A stretch of DNA of 64,000 nucleotides from Promethearchaeota archaeon (GTDB taxonomy: Archaea > Asgardarchaeota > Lokiarchaeia > Sigynarchaeales > SOKP01). The notes below the pieces were generated by a model that worked only from the letters and a program-made list of their open reading frames with translations, ran no database searches and was not told where the DNA came from. Position 1 is the first letter of the stretch; every line of letters begins with the position of its first letter. Below, in pieces: positions 54,136-62,526 of this stretch. Location: NCBI GenBank assembly GCA_013375495.1, contig JABXKC010000011.1, forward strand, positions 25,307 to 89,306. Direction: 5' to 3'. The position numbers were made by a program, and so were the translations under genes.

Positions 54136-54184
54136 ATTTATCAAACATTAAAATATTTGATATAAATTAAAAATTTAGGTTACT

Positions 54185-55057
54185 TCATTTAGTAAGATCT
54201 TCTAAAGTCTTTATTTTAAGATCTATTTTTTTAAGTTTTATCTCATAATCTTTATTTTTTGCCTCAAAGTTTTCTTCTGAAAGTTCTTTGGCTGAAAATC
54301 TTCCCTTATTTAGATTTTTTTCCGACTGAAGCTCTGCTTTTTCCATTTTAAGTTCTTTAATCCACAACTTCATGCCTACGGTCAAATTTTTTCTCTCTGT
54401 TTCAAGAACTTCTTTTTCTTGCTTATATTTTTCTCTTAAAGATTCAAAGGAGTCTTTATCAACTTTATGTAGTTTATGTTGTTGAGATAAATTCTTTAAT
54501 TGATAGATCTTCTTATCAATATCTTCTTGGATTCTTTGAACGATAAATGGTTTTTCCATTTTTGCTTCTAAATCGCTTTCTTTTTGCTTTAGTTCTGCTA
54601 TTAATGTTTTAATCGCGGTAACTTTTATGTTAATAGATTTGTTATATTCCTCGTCAACATCATATCTTGGATCTTTTAAAGCCTTTTGAATTTCTTTTAA
54701 TTTATCTACTAAGATTTGTTTATTTAATTTAATATCGTTATATTCTATATTTAATATCATTTGTTCCTTAACTTCAAAAGGGAGAGGTTTTTCTACAACT
54801 TCCGATGCTTTTTTTTCTTTTTTCTTTTTGCCTTTTTTTTTGGGGACTTCAGATAAAACTTCGAAGTCGTTTTCTATAATGCTTTCTTCCATGATTCTTT
54901 CTTTGGGTGTTCTCTTTTCTTTAATAATTTCTCTGGCTTTCTCGACTCCTGTTTTTTCTGACTTTTTAACGCCTGCTAAAACGGGTTTCCCACAGATTAT
55001 ACAGAATTTATCTTCATTTTTCAACGGATTGCCGCAATACACACAATATTTAGCCAT
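54185..55057 (-). CDS. Zinc-ribbon coiled-coil protein
   Basis: The ~290-residue protein starts with a zinc ribbon (KYCVYCGNPL...KFCIICGKPV), then a lysine-rich linker (KKKGKKKKEKKASE) and long coiled coils (residues ~110-290). ATG 55057 is preferred over GTG 55069. It is divergent to SelB. Function unknown; the ribbon plus coiled coil suggests a scaffold. Confidence 0.65.
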   Translation of the reverse strand: MAKYCVYCGNPLKNEDKFCIICGKPVLAGVKKSEKTGVEKAREIIKEKRTPKERIMEESIIENDFEVLSEVPKKKGKKKKEKKASEVVEKPLPFEVKEQMILNIEYNDIKLNKQILVDKLKEIQKALKDPRYDVDEEYNKSINIKVTAIKTLIAELKQKESDLEAKMEKPFIVQRIQEDIDKKIYQLKNLSQQHKLHKVDKDSFESLREKYKQEKEVLETERKNLTVGMKLWIKELKMEKAELQSEKNLNKGRFSAKELSEENFEAKNKDYEIKLKKIDLKIKTLEDLTK

Positions 55058-55270
55058 TCCTCTTCTCACTTCTTAATTAGTTTTAAAATAAGATATAATA
55101 AAATGATATTGTATTTGTAATTAAATTTTATTGGAGTCCAATAATTACACTTATTTCTCTAATTTATTTTATAAATCTTTGATTTTCGTATATTTTATAT
55201 TAAAAAATATTAATTTTAAATAATTATTAAATCACATCATAGATTTAATTCATTTTTTCTTTAAATTTCA

Positions 55271-56713
55271 ATGTTAGATATAGAAAAGAAAACACCCGTC
55301 CATATTGGCCTTTTTGGTCATATAGATTCCGGTAAAACGGCGGTAGTCGCTGTTTTAAGTGAGTTTATTTCAACTGCTGGAATTGATGCCCATCCTCAGA
55401 GCAAGGAAAGAGGAATTACAATAGACCTAGGTTTTACGAGTTTTATTTTAGATGAATATTTGATCACATTAGTAGATGGTCCTGGTCACGCAGATTTAAT
55501 TAAAATTAGTGCTTCTTCGGTTGAGATTATTGATTGTGCTCTAATAGTAATTGATGTAACTAAAGGACCTCAAATTCAAACTGGAGAACATATAATAATG
55601 ATAGAATCGCTCAATATAGACGATGTTATAGTAGTACTTAACAAAATTGATTTATTTAAAGGAGATTTAGATGCAGAAGTTAAAAAAATTAGAGAATTTT
55701 TTGGATCAACATCGTATGGCTCGAGTGTGCCTATTTTTTCGGTTTCTGCAAAAGATCAAGTTGGATTTGAAGAATTAAAACGAGGGATTTTAGAGAAAGT
55801 TAAATCGTTAGATATTAAAAGACAATTTGAAGGGAGTGTTATAATCCCAATTGATCACCATTTTTCAATAAAGGGAAGAGGAGCGGTAATTACCGGTACA
55901 ATACTTAAAGGGAGGTTAAATCTAAATCAGGATCTCGATGTGATCCCTGTTAACACTTCAGGTAGAGTCAAAACAATTCAGATTTTCCATCAAAATGTTA
56001 ACGAAGCTAAAGCAGGCGATAGAGTTGGGATTAATATAAAAGGATTAGATATTAAAAAGGTTTACCGCGGTTGTTACGCTACAAATTATAAGAAAGCATT
56101 TGATATATGCGATCTAGTTGATATTCAGGTAAAACAAAATAAATTGTTCAAGCCTAAGACTCAATTTGGAACTCAAGTGCATGTTACAATAGGAATGTTT
56201 ACTTCTACAGGACATCTATTTCCGTACTTTGAAAAAAATGGAAAAAAAATTCAACTAGAAAGTTCGGGTGATTTAAACACATATAATGCTTATTTATGGT
56301 TAAATAAAAAGGTCTTTATTAATAAAGAAAGAACTACAATGCTTTTAAGTAGATTAGATCTTCCCCCAACAACTCTTAGGATACTTGGTGCAGCAGAGTT
56401 GATCAAAATATCTAAGGAACCTCCAAAGCTATACAAGTTTAAAATGAAGAAGGGATACGTTCAAAATCCTGAGCACGCTCAAGGGATCGTTTGTAGTGGT
56501 TTAGCCCAAAGTTTTGAAGGGGCTAAAAAACTTATTGGTCGTATATTAGAGCCCCCATTTACCAAAATTATTGGAACATTTGGAACAAAAGGATTAATAA
56601 TTGTAGGAATTGAAACAAAAGGCCAAACTGTAAAAAAAGGTGACACCGTCTTGTTAAAAGAATTACGGAGTTTCACATTGAAATCTAAAAAAGATTTAAA
56701 TTTGCTGAATTAA
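55271..56713 (+). CDS. selB: Selenocysteine-specific elongation factor SelB (archaeal/eukaryotic type)
   Basis: The 480-residue GTPase has G1 GHIDSGKT (residues 16-23), the eEFSec signature STAGIDAHPQSKERGIT then IDLGF, G3 VDGPGH, and NKID. It resembles eukaryotic eEFSec and archaeal SelB rather than bacterial SelB, and lacks the bacterial C-terminal winged helices. It delivers Sec-tRNA to the ribosome at recoded UGA. Together with SepSecS and tRNA-Sec it makes this organism selenocysteine-competent. Confidence 0.92.
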   Translation: MLDIEKKTPVHIGLFGHIDSGKTAVVAVLSEFISTAGIDAHPQSKERGITIDLGFTSFILDEYLITLVDGPGHADLIKISASSVEIIDCALIVIDVTKGPQIQTGEHIIMIESLNIDDVIVVLNKIDLFKGDLDAEVKKIREFFGSTSYGSSVPIFSVSAKDQVGFEELKRGILEKVKSLDIKRQFEGSVIIPIDHHFSIKGRGAVITGTILKGRLNLNQDLDVIPVNTSGRVKTIQIFHQNVNEAKAGDRVGINIKGLDIKKVYRGCYATNYKKAFDICDLVDIQVKQNKLFKPKTQFGTQVHVTIGMFTSTGHLFPYFEKNGKKIQLESSGDLNTYNAYLWLNKKVFINKERTTMLLSRLDLPPTTLRILGAAELIKISKEPPKLYKFKMKKGYVQNPEHAQGIVCSGLAQSFEGAKKLIGRILEPPFTKIIGTFGTKGLIIVGIETKGQTVKKGDTVLLKELRSFTLKSKKDLNLLN

Positions 56714-56740
56714 TTTATAATATTAATTGAGGTTGAAAAA

Positions 56741-57178
56741 ATGGAAAAAATTCGCACACCAGGAATTAAAATCGATCGAGAATTATTGGGAAAAATAATG
56801 CGCAATTTAGAACAATTAGAAAGCTCAACAGATTTAGAGGGCAGCGCAATCGTTTCAAAAACGGGTTTAAGAATCGCTAGCTCTGAAACCGCGGATGTTG
56901 TTGCCGACATTTATAGTGCGAGTCCTGCTACATTAATTTCGTTAGGAGAAAAAATCAGTAGCGGTTTAGGACAAGGAGAATTAAGAGAAATCGTAATAAA
57001 AGGCGTGAAGGGTTATACGATTATTTTAGTAGGCGATAAAGATAATAACTTTATGCTATTTACGAATTGCAAGAAAAAGATGAAGCTTGGCTATTATTTC
57101 CATAAAATTCGTAAATCATTTCTGGAAATAGAGCCAGTCCTTAAGAAAATTGAAACGACTGAATTAAGAACTCACTGA
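56741..57178 (+). CDS. Roadblock/LC7 domain protein
   Basis: The 145-residue protein follows SelB after 28 bp. LLGKIMRNLEQLESSTDLEGSAIVSKTGLRIASS, SLGEKISSGLGQGELREIVI and GYTIILVGDK fit the Roadblock/LC7 fold. Such domains regulate small GTPases (MglB, Ragulator) and are notably abundant in Asgard archaea. Its GTPase partner is not in the window. Confidence 0.85.
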   Translation: MEKIRTPGIKIDRELLGKIMRNLEQLESSTDLEGSAIVSKTGLRIASSETADVVADIYSASPATLISLGEKISSGLGQGELREIVIKGVKGYTIILVGDKDNNFMLFTNCKKKMKLGYYFHKIRKSFLEIEPVLKKIETTELRTH

Positions 57179-57251
57179 GTTTTATCATTATTCAATTGTT
57201 AATGAAGAGTTAGGTACATTATAAAAATATAAATTTCCTAAATCTTGTTTA

Positions 57252-57455
57252 TTAAACACGCTTCCATTTAACAGTATCGTTATCTAGTAAATTAAAATAA
57301 TCGGAAGGTATATTTGGGGGAGCCCCGCTATTAACTGTATATATCCAACCAGTTCATACACCATTAATTCCGTTCACATATACATACTCCCCATAATTTA
57401 GAATACTAACTTCGCAACAATTTAATAAAAGGTGATATACTGTAGTTTTATAATT
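57252..57455 (-). pseudogene. Second, broken DUF4430-type domain after the stop of the secreted protein
   Basis: Downstream of the TAA of the secreted protein (57456-57458), in the same frame, the minus strand reads KTTVYHLLLNCCEVSILNYGEYVYVNGINGV, TGA, TGWIYTVNSGAPPNIPSDY...VKWKRV, stop at 57252-57254. It aligns with the domain just before it (NTTAFDALSEWCEVEITDYGGRGIIVESIND / NWLYSVND...VEWTGG). A tandem copy has decayed by one TGA, or a longer protein lost its end. Confidence 0.55.
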
Positions 57456-59225
57456 TTAACCGCCAGTCCATTCGACAATATCACCATCTCTTAAATTATA
57501 TTTCTTGGCTGATACTCCTGGAGATTCATCATTAACTGAATAAAGCCAGTTTTTTTTAAGGTCATTAATACTTTCTACAATAATTCCCCTCCCACCATAA
57601 TCTGTGATTTCAACCTCGCACCATTCGGATAATGCATCAAATGCTGTTGTATTGTAATCTGATAACGTAAAATTTGCCCATGTCACTATTGTTCCATTTC
57701 CGTAATCAACTATTAGAGTTATGTCATTAACTTCTCTTAAAGGGGTATTTACTTCACCGACTTCTATATTAGAGGTAAAAACGAAAAATGATGTAAAGCT
57801 AGCTATAGCTAATACTGAAATCAATATATATTTATTAAACTTCTTGAATCCTGGCTTGAACCTAGATGTTGTAAAAGATGTAGTAATTATAAGCATACTT
57901 ATCGAAGCTATAACAATATAAGGAAGAATTCTTAAGAATAAGTTCGGAGGTGGAATAGTTTCTTCTCCTGTTGATTCCCATGGAGTATAATCATCAATTG
58001 TCATTTCAAGTAAATAATCCCCTATTGAGGTGTAAACCCAAAGTAATAGCCCAGTTCGTTTTTCATAAATAAGATTTGTATCTTGTTCTCCATCTGTTTG
58101 CTCAAATGCGATTTTAATTGTTAAGGGTGTTTCTGCAATTGAAACTAAACCATTAGCGAATCCTGATGCCTCCTGTAATGCTAATTTCTTCACCCTTGTC
58201 AAATTATCAATAATTTGTATAAGTAAACCAGGCTGGAAGTAGTTGTATCCTAGAGTAAAAGTCCAACCTAACTCACTATTGGATCTATTAGCTATTGTAA
58301 AGTTCGACGTTAAAATACCAGTTTTATTTTCTACTATTTCAATATCAAACCAGGGAATAGGATCATCTATTACATTCCCCCAATCATTTGGATCTTTATT
58401 ATAATATCCCGTTAAATTAGCAATAATCTGTCCTCCAGAATTGGTATTCCAATCTCCCTCAAACCCTCCTGATAAATTATACCAACCTGTAGCTCCACTA
58501 AATTCGATGATATTATAAATAAAATTATCCTCAAGAGTAAAATTTAGCGATTTAATCTCAAGTAAGTAACCTAAGACGCTACTCTTCGCCCAAACTAGTA
58601 ATCCTGTCCATTTATCGTAGATAAAATAAGACTTTTGTTCTAATCCGCCAATTTGTTCAAAACCAATATAAAAGAAATTGTAACTTTCTTCAATATTTAC
58701 ATCTCCTATACTATAGAATCCTCCGGGATCAGATTGGTTTAAAGCTAACTCTTTTATATATGTAAAATTTTCATTTGGTATTAAAAATCCCGGTTGAAAA
58801 TTGTTATATCCGAGAGTAAGAGCTCTCGCAACTTCACTATTAGATCTGTTATTTAAAGTAAAATTATTATTAAGAGTACCAAGATTATTCTCGTAGATTT
58901 CAATGTCATACCAAGGTATTGGATCACTAAAGACATTACCCCAATCATTAATATCCTTATTATAAAAATCTGTAAGATTAATTCGTATTTGCCCTCCAGG
59001 ATTAGTCTTCCATTCACCTTCAAGGCCAAATGTAAAATTATACCATCCAGTTGAATCCCCGAATTGTACAACTTCATATACATAAGACTTATTGAAATTG
59101 AGATTTGGGGAATAAGATTCCGAAATCGTTTGTTCAGCTCTTGTAAAAGGGATAGATCCCGAATGGAGTAATTGAATAAATAATAAAAGCGAAATAAAGT
59201 ATAATGCTTTTTTAGTAGTTTTCAT
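57456..59225 (-). CDS. Secreted membrane-anchored protein with internal repeat and DUF4430-type domain
   Basis: The 589-residue protein has a signal peptide (MKTTKKALYFISLLLFIQLL). Two repeats of ~190 residues follow (each with STGWYN or ATGWYN, GGQI, DWGNV, DPIPW, NRSNSE). Two membrane helices lie at about residues 425-480. A C-terminal DUF4430-like domain (AFDALSEWCEVEITDYGGRG...NWLYSVNDE) completes it. Such C-terminal domains occur in extracellular ligand-binding proteins such as cobalamin carriers. The ECF S component nearby makes vitamin uptake plausible. Confidence 0.7.
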   Translation of the reverse strand: MKTTKKALYFISLLLFIQLLHSGSIPFTRAEQTISESYSPNLNFNKSYVYEVVQFGDSTGWYNFTFGLEGEWKTNPGGQIRINLTDFYNKDINDWGNVFSDPIPWYDIEIYENNLGTLNNNFTLNNRSNSEVARALTLGYNNFQPGFLIPNENFTYIKELALNQSDPGGFYSIGDVNIEESYNFFYIGFEQIGGLEQKSYFIYDKWTGLLVWAKSSVLGYLLEIKSLNFTLEDNFIYNIIEFSGATGWYNLSGGFEGDWNTNSGGQIIANLTGYYNKDPNDWGNVIDDPIPWFDIEIVENKTGILTSNFTIANRSNSELGWTFTLGYNYFQPGLLIQIIDNLTRVKKLALQEASGFANGLVSIAETPLTIKIAFEQTDGEQDTNLIYEKRTGLLLWVYTSIGDYLLEMTIDDYTPWESTGEETIPPPNLFLRILPYIVIASISMLIITTSFTTSRFKPGFKKFNKYILISVLAIASFTSFFVFTSNIEVGEVNTPLREVNDITLIVDYGNGTIVTWANFTLSDYNTTAFDALSEWCEVEITDYGGRGIIVESINDLKKNWLYSVNDESPGVSAKKYNLRDGDIVEWTGG

Positions 59226-59279
59226 TTATTTTATTCACATTTTTCTAAATATTTGTATACTATCTACAATAATCAACAG

Positions 59280-59387
59280 TTAAATCTCATTATCGGATGT
59301 TAAAGGAGAAAAAGTTGCTGAAAGTTTAAATGTGCAGAAAATTAATATCACAGCAAGAAATCCAAGATAAATCTTTTTATTATTCAT
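59280..59387 (-). CDS. Possible tiny signal-peptide-like protein, 35 residues
   Basis: In the 300-base gap between the secreted protein and the ECF S component the minus strand has MNNKKIYLGFLAVILIFCTF then KLSATFSPLTSDNEI, stop at 59280-59282. It looks like an isolated signal peptide or lipoprotein N terminus, perhaps a remnant of a gene once similar to its neighbour. No Shine-Dalgarno. Confidence 0.3.
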   Translation of the reverse strand: MNNKKIYLGFLAVILIFCTFKLSATFSPLTSDNEI

Positions 59388-59525
59388 AAAATCAATCTTT
59401 TTTTTTTGTTTAATTTTTTAGGAAACTTGTGCTAGGATAAATTAACCTATATATTTAAAAATTTTGAAAAATTCTGATATTAAACCAATAAAGTTGAAAA
59501 TAATATAAATTTAAATTATAAAAAT

Positions 59526-60188
59526 ATGAATTTCAATTCAGGAACATCCAAAGATTTAAGTAAGTCTCAAATTTTAACCGATAATGACACAGAGAAAATC
59601 GAAACTGAAAAAATTAATAATTCAGCGTGGTTAGATCGGAAATCTTTTCGAATTTCGCTTATTGGTACGTTTACGGCTTTAGCTATTGTTTTAGGATATT
59701 TGATGGCATATATTCCCAATCTCGAAGTTTTTACTTTGATGATCTTCCTATCGGGTTTTATTATGAGTAAAAAAGAAGGAGCTATAATTGGATTACTAAG
59801 CGCGTCTATTTTTACTTTTTTTAATCCGTTAGGACCTTCTCCACCCCCGCTTTTCATATACCAATTAATTCACTATTCCATGACAGGAGTTTTAGGTGGA
59901 CTCACTAAGAGTTTCCTATATAATAAAGAGTATTTTAAACCAAATGAAGATTTATACATATTTCGGATAATGTTGTTATTCGGATTTTTAGGAGCAGTTA
60001 TCACTTTTATATTTGATATTTTGAGCACATTATTTGGCGGTTTTACGGTTTCGATTACAATAGATTACTTTATTGCTACATATTTGTTAGGGATTGTATT
60101 TACTACCGTCCACTTAATAGGAAATATTTTAATTTTTGTATTCCTACTACCTGGATTAATTCAGCTAATAACTAAATTACTAGATTAA
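59526..60188 (+). CDS. ECF transporter S component-like membrane protein
   Basis: The 220-residue protein has a polar N-terminal extension of ~40 residues followed by six helices (SLIGTFTALAIVLGYLMAYIP, MIFLSGFIMSKKEGAIIGLLSASIF, and others), the plan of ECF S components. The substrate is not evident. The secreted DUF4430 protein next to it on the other strand may deliver the same ligand. No ATPase or T component here. Confidence 0.7.
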   Translation: MNFNSGTSKDLSKSQILTDNDTEKIETEKINNSAWLDRKSFRISLIGTFTALAIVLGYLMAYIPNLEVFTLMIFLSGFIMSKKEGAIIGLLSASIFTFFNPLGPSPPPLFIYQLIHYSMTGVLGGLTKSFLYNKEYFKPNEDLYIFRIMLLFGFLGAVITFIFDILSTLFGGFTVSITIDYFIATYLLGIVFTTVHLIGNILIFVFLLPGLIQLITKLLD

Positions 60189-60239
60189 CCCTAATGATTA
60201 TTAAATTAAGAAGTTAGTTAAAAAATTAATAAAATTTGA

Positions 60240-60722
60240 TTAGTTTGCTTCCGAAAGAAGTGTAACTTTACCACCGGCAGACTCAATTTTCTCAATAGCT
60301 CGTTTGGAGGCTTTATCAACTGTTAAATTAATTTTTTTGTGAATTACTCCACGACCTAAAATTTTTTGGATGTTAATGTCTTTTAAATTGATAGTGTAAG
60401 TATTTCCCGTCTTAGTAGCTACATTTTTTAGCGTGAGATCTTCAATCTTTGAATCTAAATCTTTTATGTTTAGAGCGTTTACATGGTAGATTCGATTAAT
60501 GTCTTGGGGTCGTTTAAAACCTCGTTTTCCGAAATCCCAATCTGGATCTGGGAATCCAAGTTCTTTTTGTTTGAGATAATAAGATTTTTTACTTTTCTTC
60601 CATTGAGTTGTTTTTCCTTTTCCAGCTCTTTGACCCGCTTTTCGGTGTTGACCTACTCTTCCGTACCCTTGCGTACGAGTTCCTCTCATTTTTCGAATTC
60701 TTTTAGGAAATTTTCGCGTAAT
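60240..60722 (-). CDS. rpl15: 50S ribosomal protein uL15 (ATT start proposed)
   Basis: The uL15 core is clear (RGTRTQGYGRVGQHRKAGQR, LNIKDLD, GGKVTLL). The ATG at 60689 would drop the conserved basic N terminus KFPKRIRK. The frame is open upstream to ATT 60722, giving MTRKFPKRIRKMRGTRT, the normal archaeal uL15 start. GGTGA (60733-60729) lies 6 nt before ATT, and an in-frame TGA just upstream excludes a longer start. No ATG, GTG or TTG is possible. The protein is 160 residues. Confidence 0.93.
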   Translation of the reverse strand: MTRKFPKRIRKMRGTRTQGYGRVGQHRKAGQRAGKGKTTQWKKSKKSYYLKQKELGFPDPDWDFGKRGFKRPQDINRIYHVNALNIKDLDSKIEDLTLKNVATKTGNTYTINLKDINIQKILGRGVIHKKINLTVDKASKRAIEKIESAGGKVTLLSEAN

Positions 60723-60740
60723 ATCATATCACCATTTTAT

Positions 60741-61274
60741 TTATATCATTTTATGAATTAATTCGTTAATAAATTGATCTACATAGCCCAGAGTTCCGCC
60801 TTCATTGTAATGTTTTTTAATAGTTCCGCGGTGTCCTTTTCTTGGGGGATGTAACCGAAAAACTGGTTTTATCTTGTATACATCTTGAGTTCTATATCGA
60901 ATTTCTCCGGATAACAAAGCTTTGGAAAACTCTTTTAAGTTCTTGTATTTAGTTAGATTCTTGATATGTTCATCTGTGAGTGGTTTGTTACCCTCGATTT
61001 TTCCTCTCGCTCTTAATAATCTTAACAGAACCTTCTCATCTATTTCCCCATAAGCTATGTAATCTTTACATTTTTGAAGCATACCCAAATAGCTTATGTC
61101 CCCCCATATAAGGACTCCATGATTAACTTTATGCATTCTTAACATTTTTAACGTGTCTAAAATTGTTCGTTTCATCCCCGGAGCACCCCTTATACGAACT
61201 GCAAAGTATAGCGCAGGGGGTTTGGATACTTTCATTTTGGGTTTTTTTCTTACAATTACATTATTTTCAGCCAT
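60741..61274 (-). CDS. rpl30: 50S ribosomal protein uL30
   Basis: The ~177-residue protein has ALYFAVRIRGAPGMKRTILDTLKMLRMHKVNHGVLI and FRLHPPRKGH, as in archaeal uL30. ATG 61274 follows GTGGTG by 6 nt and gives MAENN; GTG codons further up lie inside that sequence. Confidence 0.95.
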   Translation of the reverse strand: MAENNVIVRKKPKMKVSKPPALYFAVRIRGAPGMKRTILDTLKMLRMHKVNHGVLIWGDISYLGMLQKCKDYIAYGEIDEKVLLRLLRARGKIEGNKPLTDEHIKNLTKYKNLKEFSKALLSGEIRYRTQDVYKIKPVFRLHPPRKGHRGTIKKHYNEGGTLGYVDQFINELIHKMI

Positions 61275-61293
61275 CATACACACCACTCATCGT

Positions 61294-61917
61294 TTATAAG
61301 TTGAAATTAAATTTGTGAGCATTTTTAAGAGCATTGAAAGTAGCCTTTACAAGGTTCTCGCTTGTTCTGGTGTCACCGAAGGTTTTGCTCCATACATCTT
61401 CAATCCCCGCTAATTTCAATACTTGTTTTACTTTATCAGCACACGCTAATCCAACTCCTTGTGGAGCAGGAATCAAGCGTATTTTGACAGAACCACATTT
61501 TCCATCTACTTTAAATGGTACGCTGTGAGTATGGCCGCAACCACATTCTTTACTACCACACCCTCTGAGAACAGGAACCACAGAAAGCTTCGCTTTGTCA
61601 ATTGCTTTTCTTATTGCAGGTCCTACTTCTCGTGATTTAGCGGACCCAACACCAATAAAGCCATCAGCTCCAACGATAACGACTGCTTTAAATCTAGATC
61701 GTTGACCGCTAGCAGTCATTTGTTGTACCATGTTAATTGTAACGACGCTTTCTTGAAGCTGTGGAAGGAGAACATTAATGATTTCTTTTTCTTTGACTAC
61801 CAGATTATTAGCAAATATTTTGTCCAAAGTGATTAATCCTTGTTGAACTAATTCACCTAATCGCGTGGAAGGAATCCAGCCTTCATCAGGATTTCTTTGA
61901 TTTCTTTGTCGACTCAT
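61294..61917 (-). CDS. rps5: 30S ribosomal protein uS5
   Basis: The 207-residue protein begins MSRQRNQRNPDEGWIPSTRLG and has GQRSRFKAVVIVGADGFIGVG, GCGSKECGCGHTHSVPF (archaeal Cys-rich insertion) and ACADKVKQVL. Standard archaeal uS5. Confidence 0.96.
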   Translation of the reverse strand: MSRQRNQRNPDEGWIPSTRLGELVQQGLITLDKIFANNLVVKEKEIINVLLPQLQESVVTINMVQQMTASGQRSRFKAVVIVGADGFIGVGSAKSREVGPAIRKAIDKAKLSVVPVLRGCGSKECGCGHTHSVPFKVDGKCGSVKIRLIPAPQGVGLACADKVKQVLKLAGIEDVWSKTFGDTRTSENLVKATFNALKNAHKFNFNL

Positions 61918-61929
61918 TTTAATTCACTT

Positions 61930-62523
61930 TTATATGCTACTTTCAATTTTTTTGAATGTATTAGTAACCATTTGACTAATTTTTTGCGGATTAATATTAT
62001 TTTTTTTTAGGTAACCTGAGAAAACTTGTTCATATTTCTCTGGATTCTCACTTTTTAGAAGTCCTGCATATTGCTCTATATGAGAACCTTTTATTGTTTC
62101 CTCTATATTGCTTGGAAAGAAAACTTCGTTGTGAGGGATCTCAATTCCTGACTGCACAATGCCTTTAAAAGCCGCGAGCACTCGGTTTCTATGATAAAAA
62201 ATACCTAAATCAAGGATGGCATCTTGCACATTCTGTTTTTTAGCCCTTACACCTGCCAAAAATCCGGTTAAATATGCGGCAGGAATATTTCCTGTGTTAG
62301 CACTCCACCCGAATTTAGAAACTAGTTCCTTGGAATGAGCAGAGACGATAACTTCATCGCCACCAATTTTAGATTGAATAATTTGTACAATCATATGATT
62401 GTTTGAAGCCCTAATTACAGCTCTTAATTTTTTTGATTTTAATAATTTCATTCTCTTATGATAGTTCGTTTTACCTTCAGCTCTCCTTCTGAAAGGTCTT
62501 CGATATCTTGGTCCTTTTGCCAC
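61930..62523 (-). CDS. rpl18: 50S ribosomal protein uL18
   Basis: The 197-residue protein has MAKGPRYRRPFRRRAEGKTNYHKRMKLL, PAAYLTGFLAGVRAKK and LDLGIFYHRNRVLAAFKG, as in archaeal uL18, which binds 5S rRNA. It precedes uS5 in the operon with 12 bp. Confidence 0.96.
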   Translation of the reverse strand: MAKGPRYRRPFRRRAEGKTNYHKRMKLLKSKKLRAVIRASNNHMIVQIIQSKIGGDEVIVSAHSKELVSKFGWSANTGNIPAAYLTGFLAGVRAKKQNVQDAILDLGIFYHRNRVLAAFKGIVQSGIEIPHNEVFFPSNIEETIKGSHIEQYAGLLKSENPEKYEQVFSGYLKKNNINPQKISQMVTNTFKKIESSI

Positions 62524-62526
62524 TTT

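Noticed and set aside
57360..57365. Selenocysteine at the TGA in the second DUF4430 copy
   Set aside because: The aligned residue in the intact copy is not Cys, and another stop already separates this copy from the gene.
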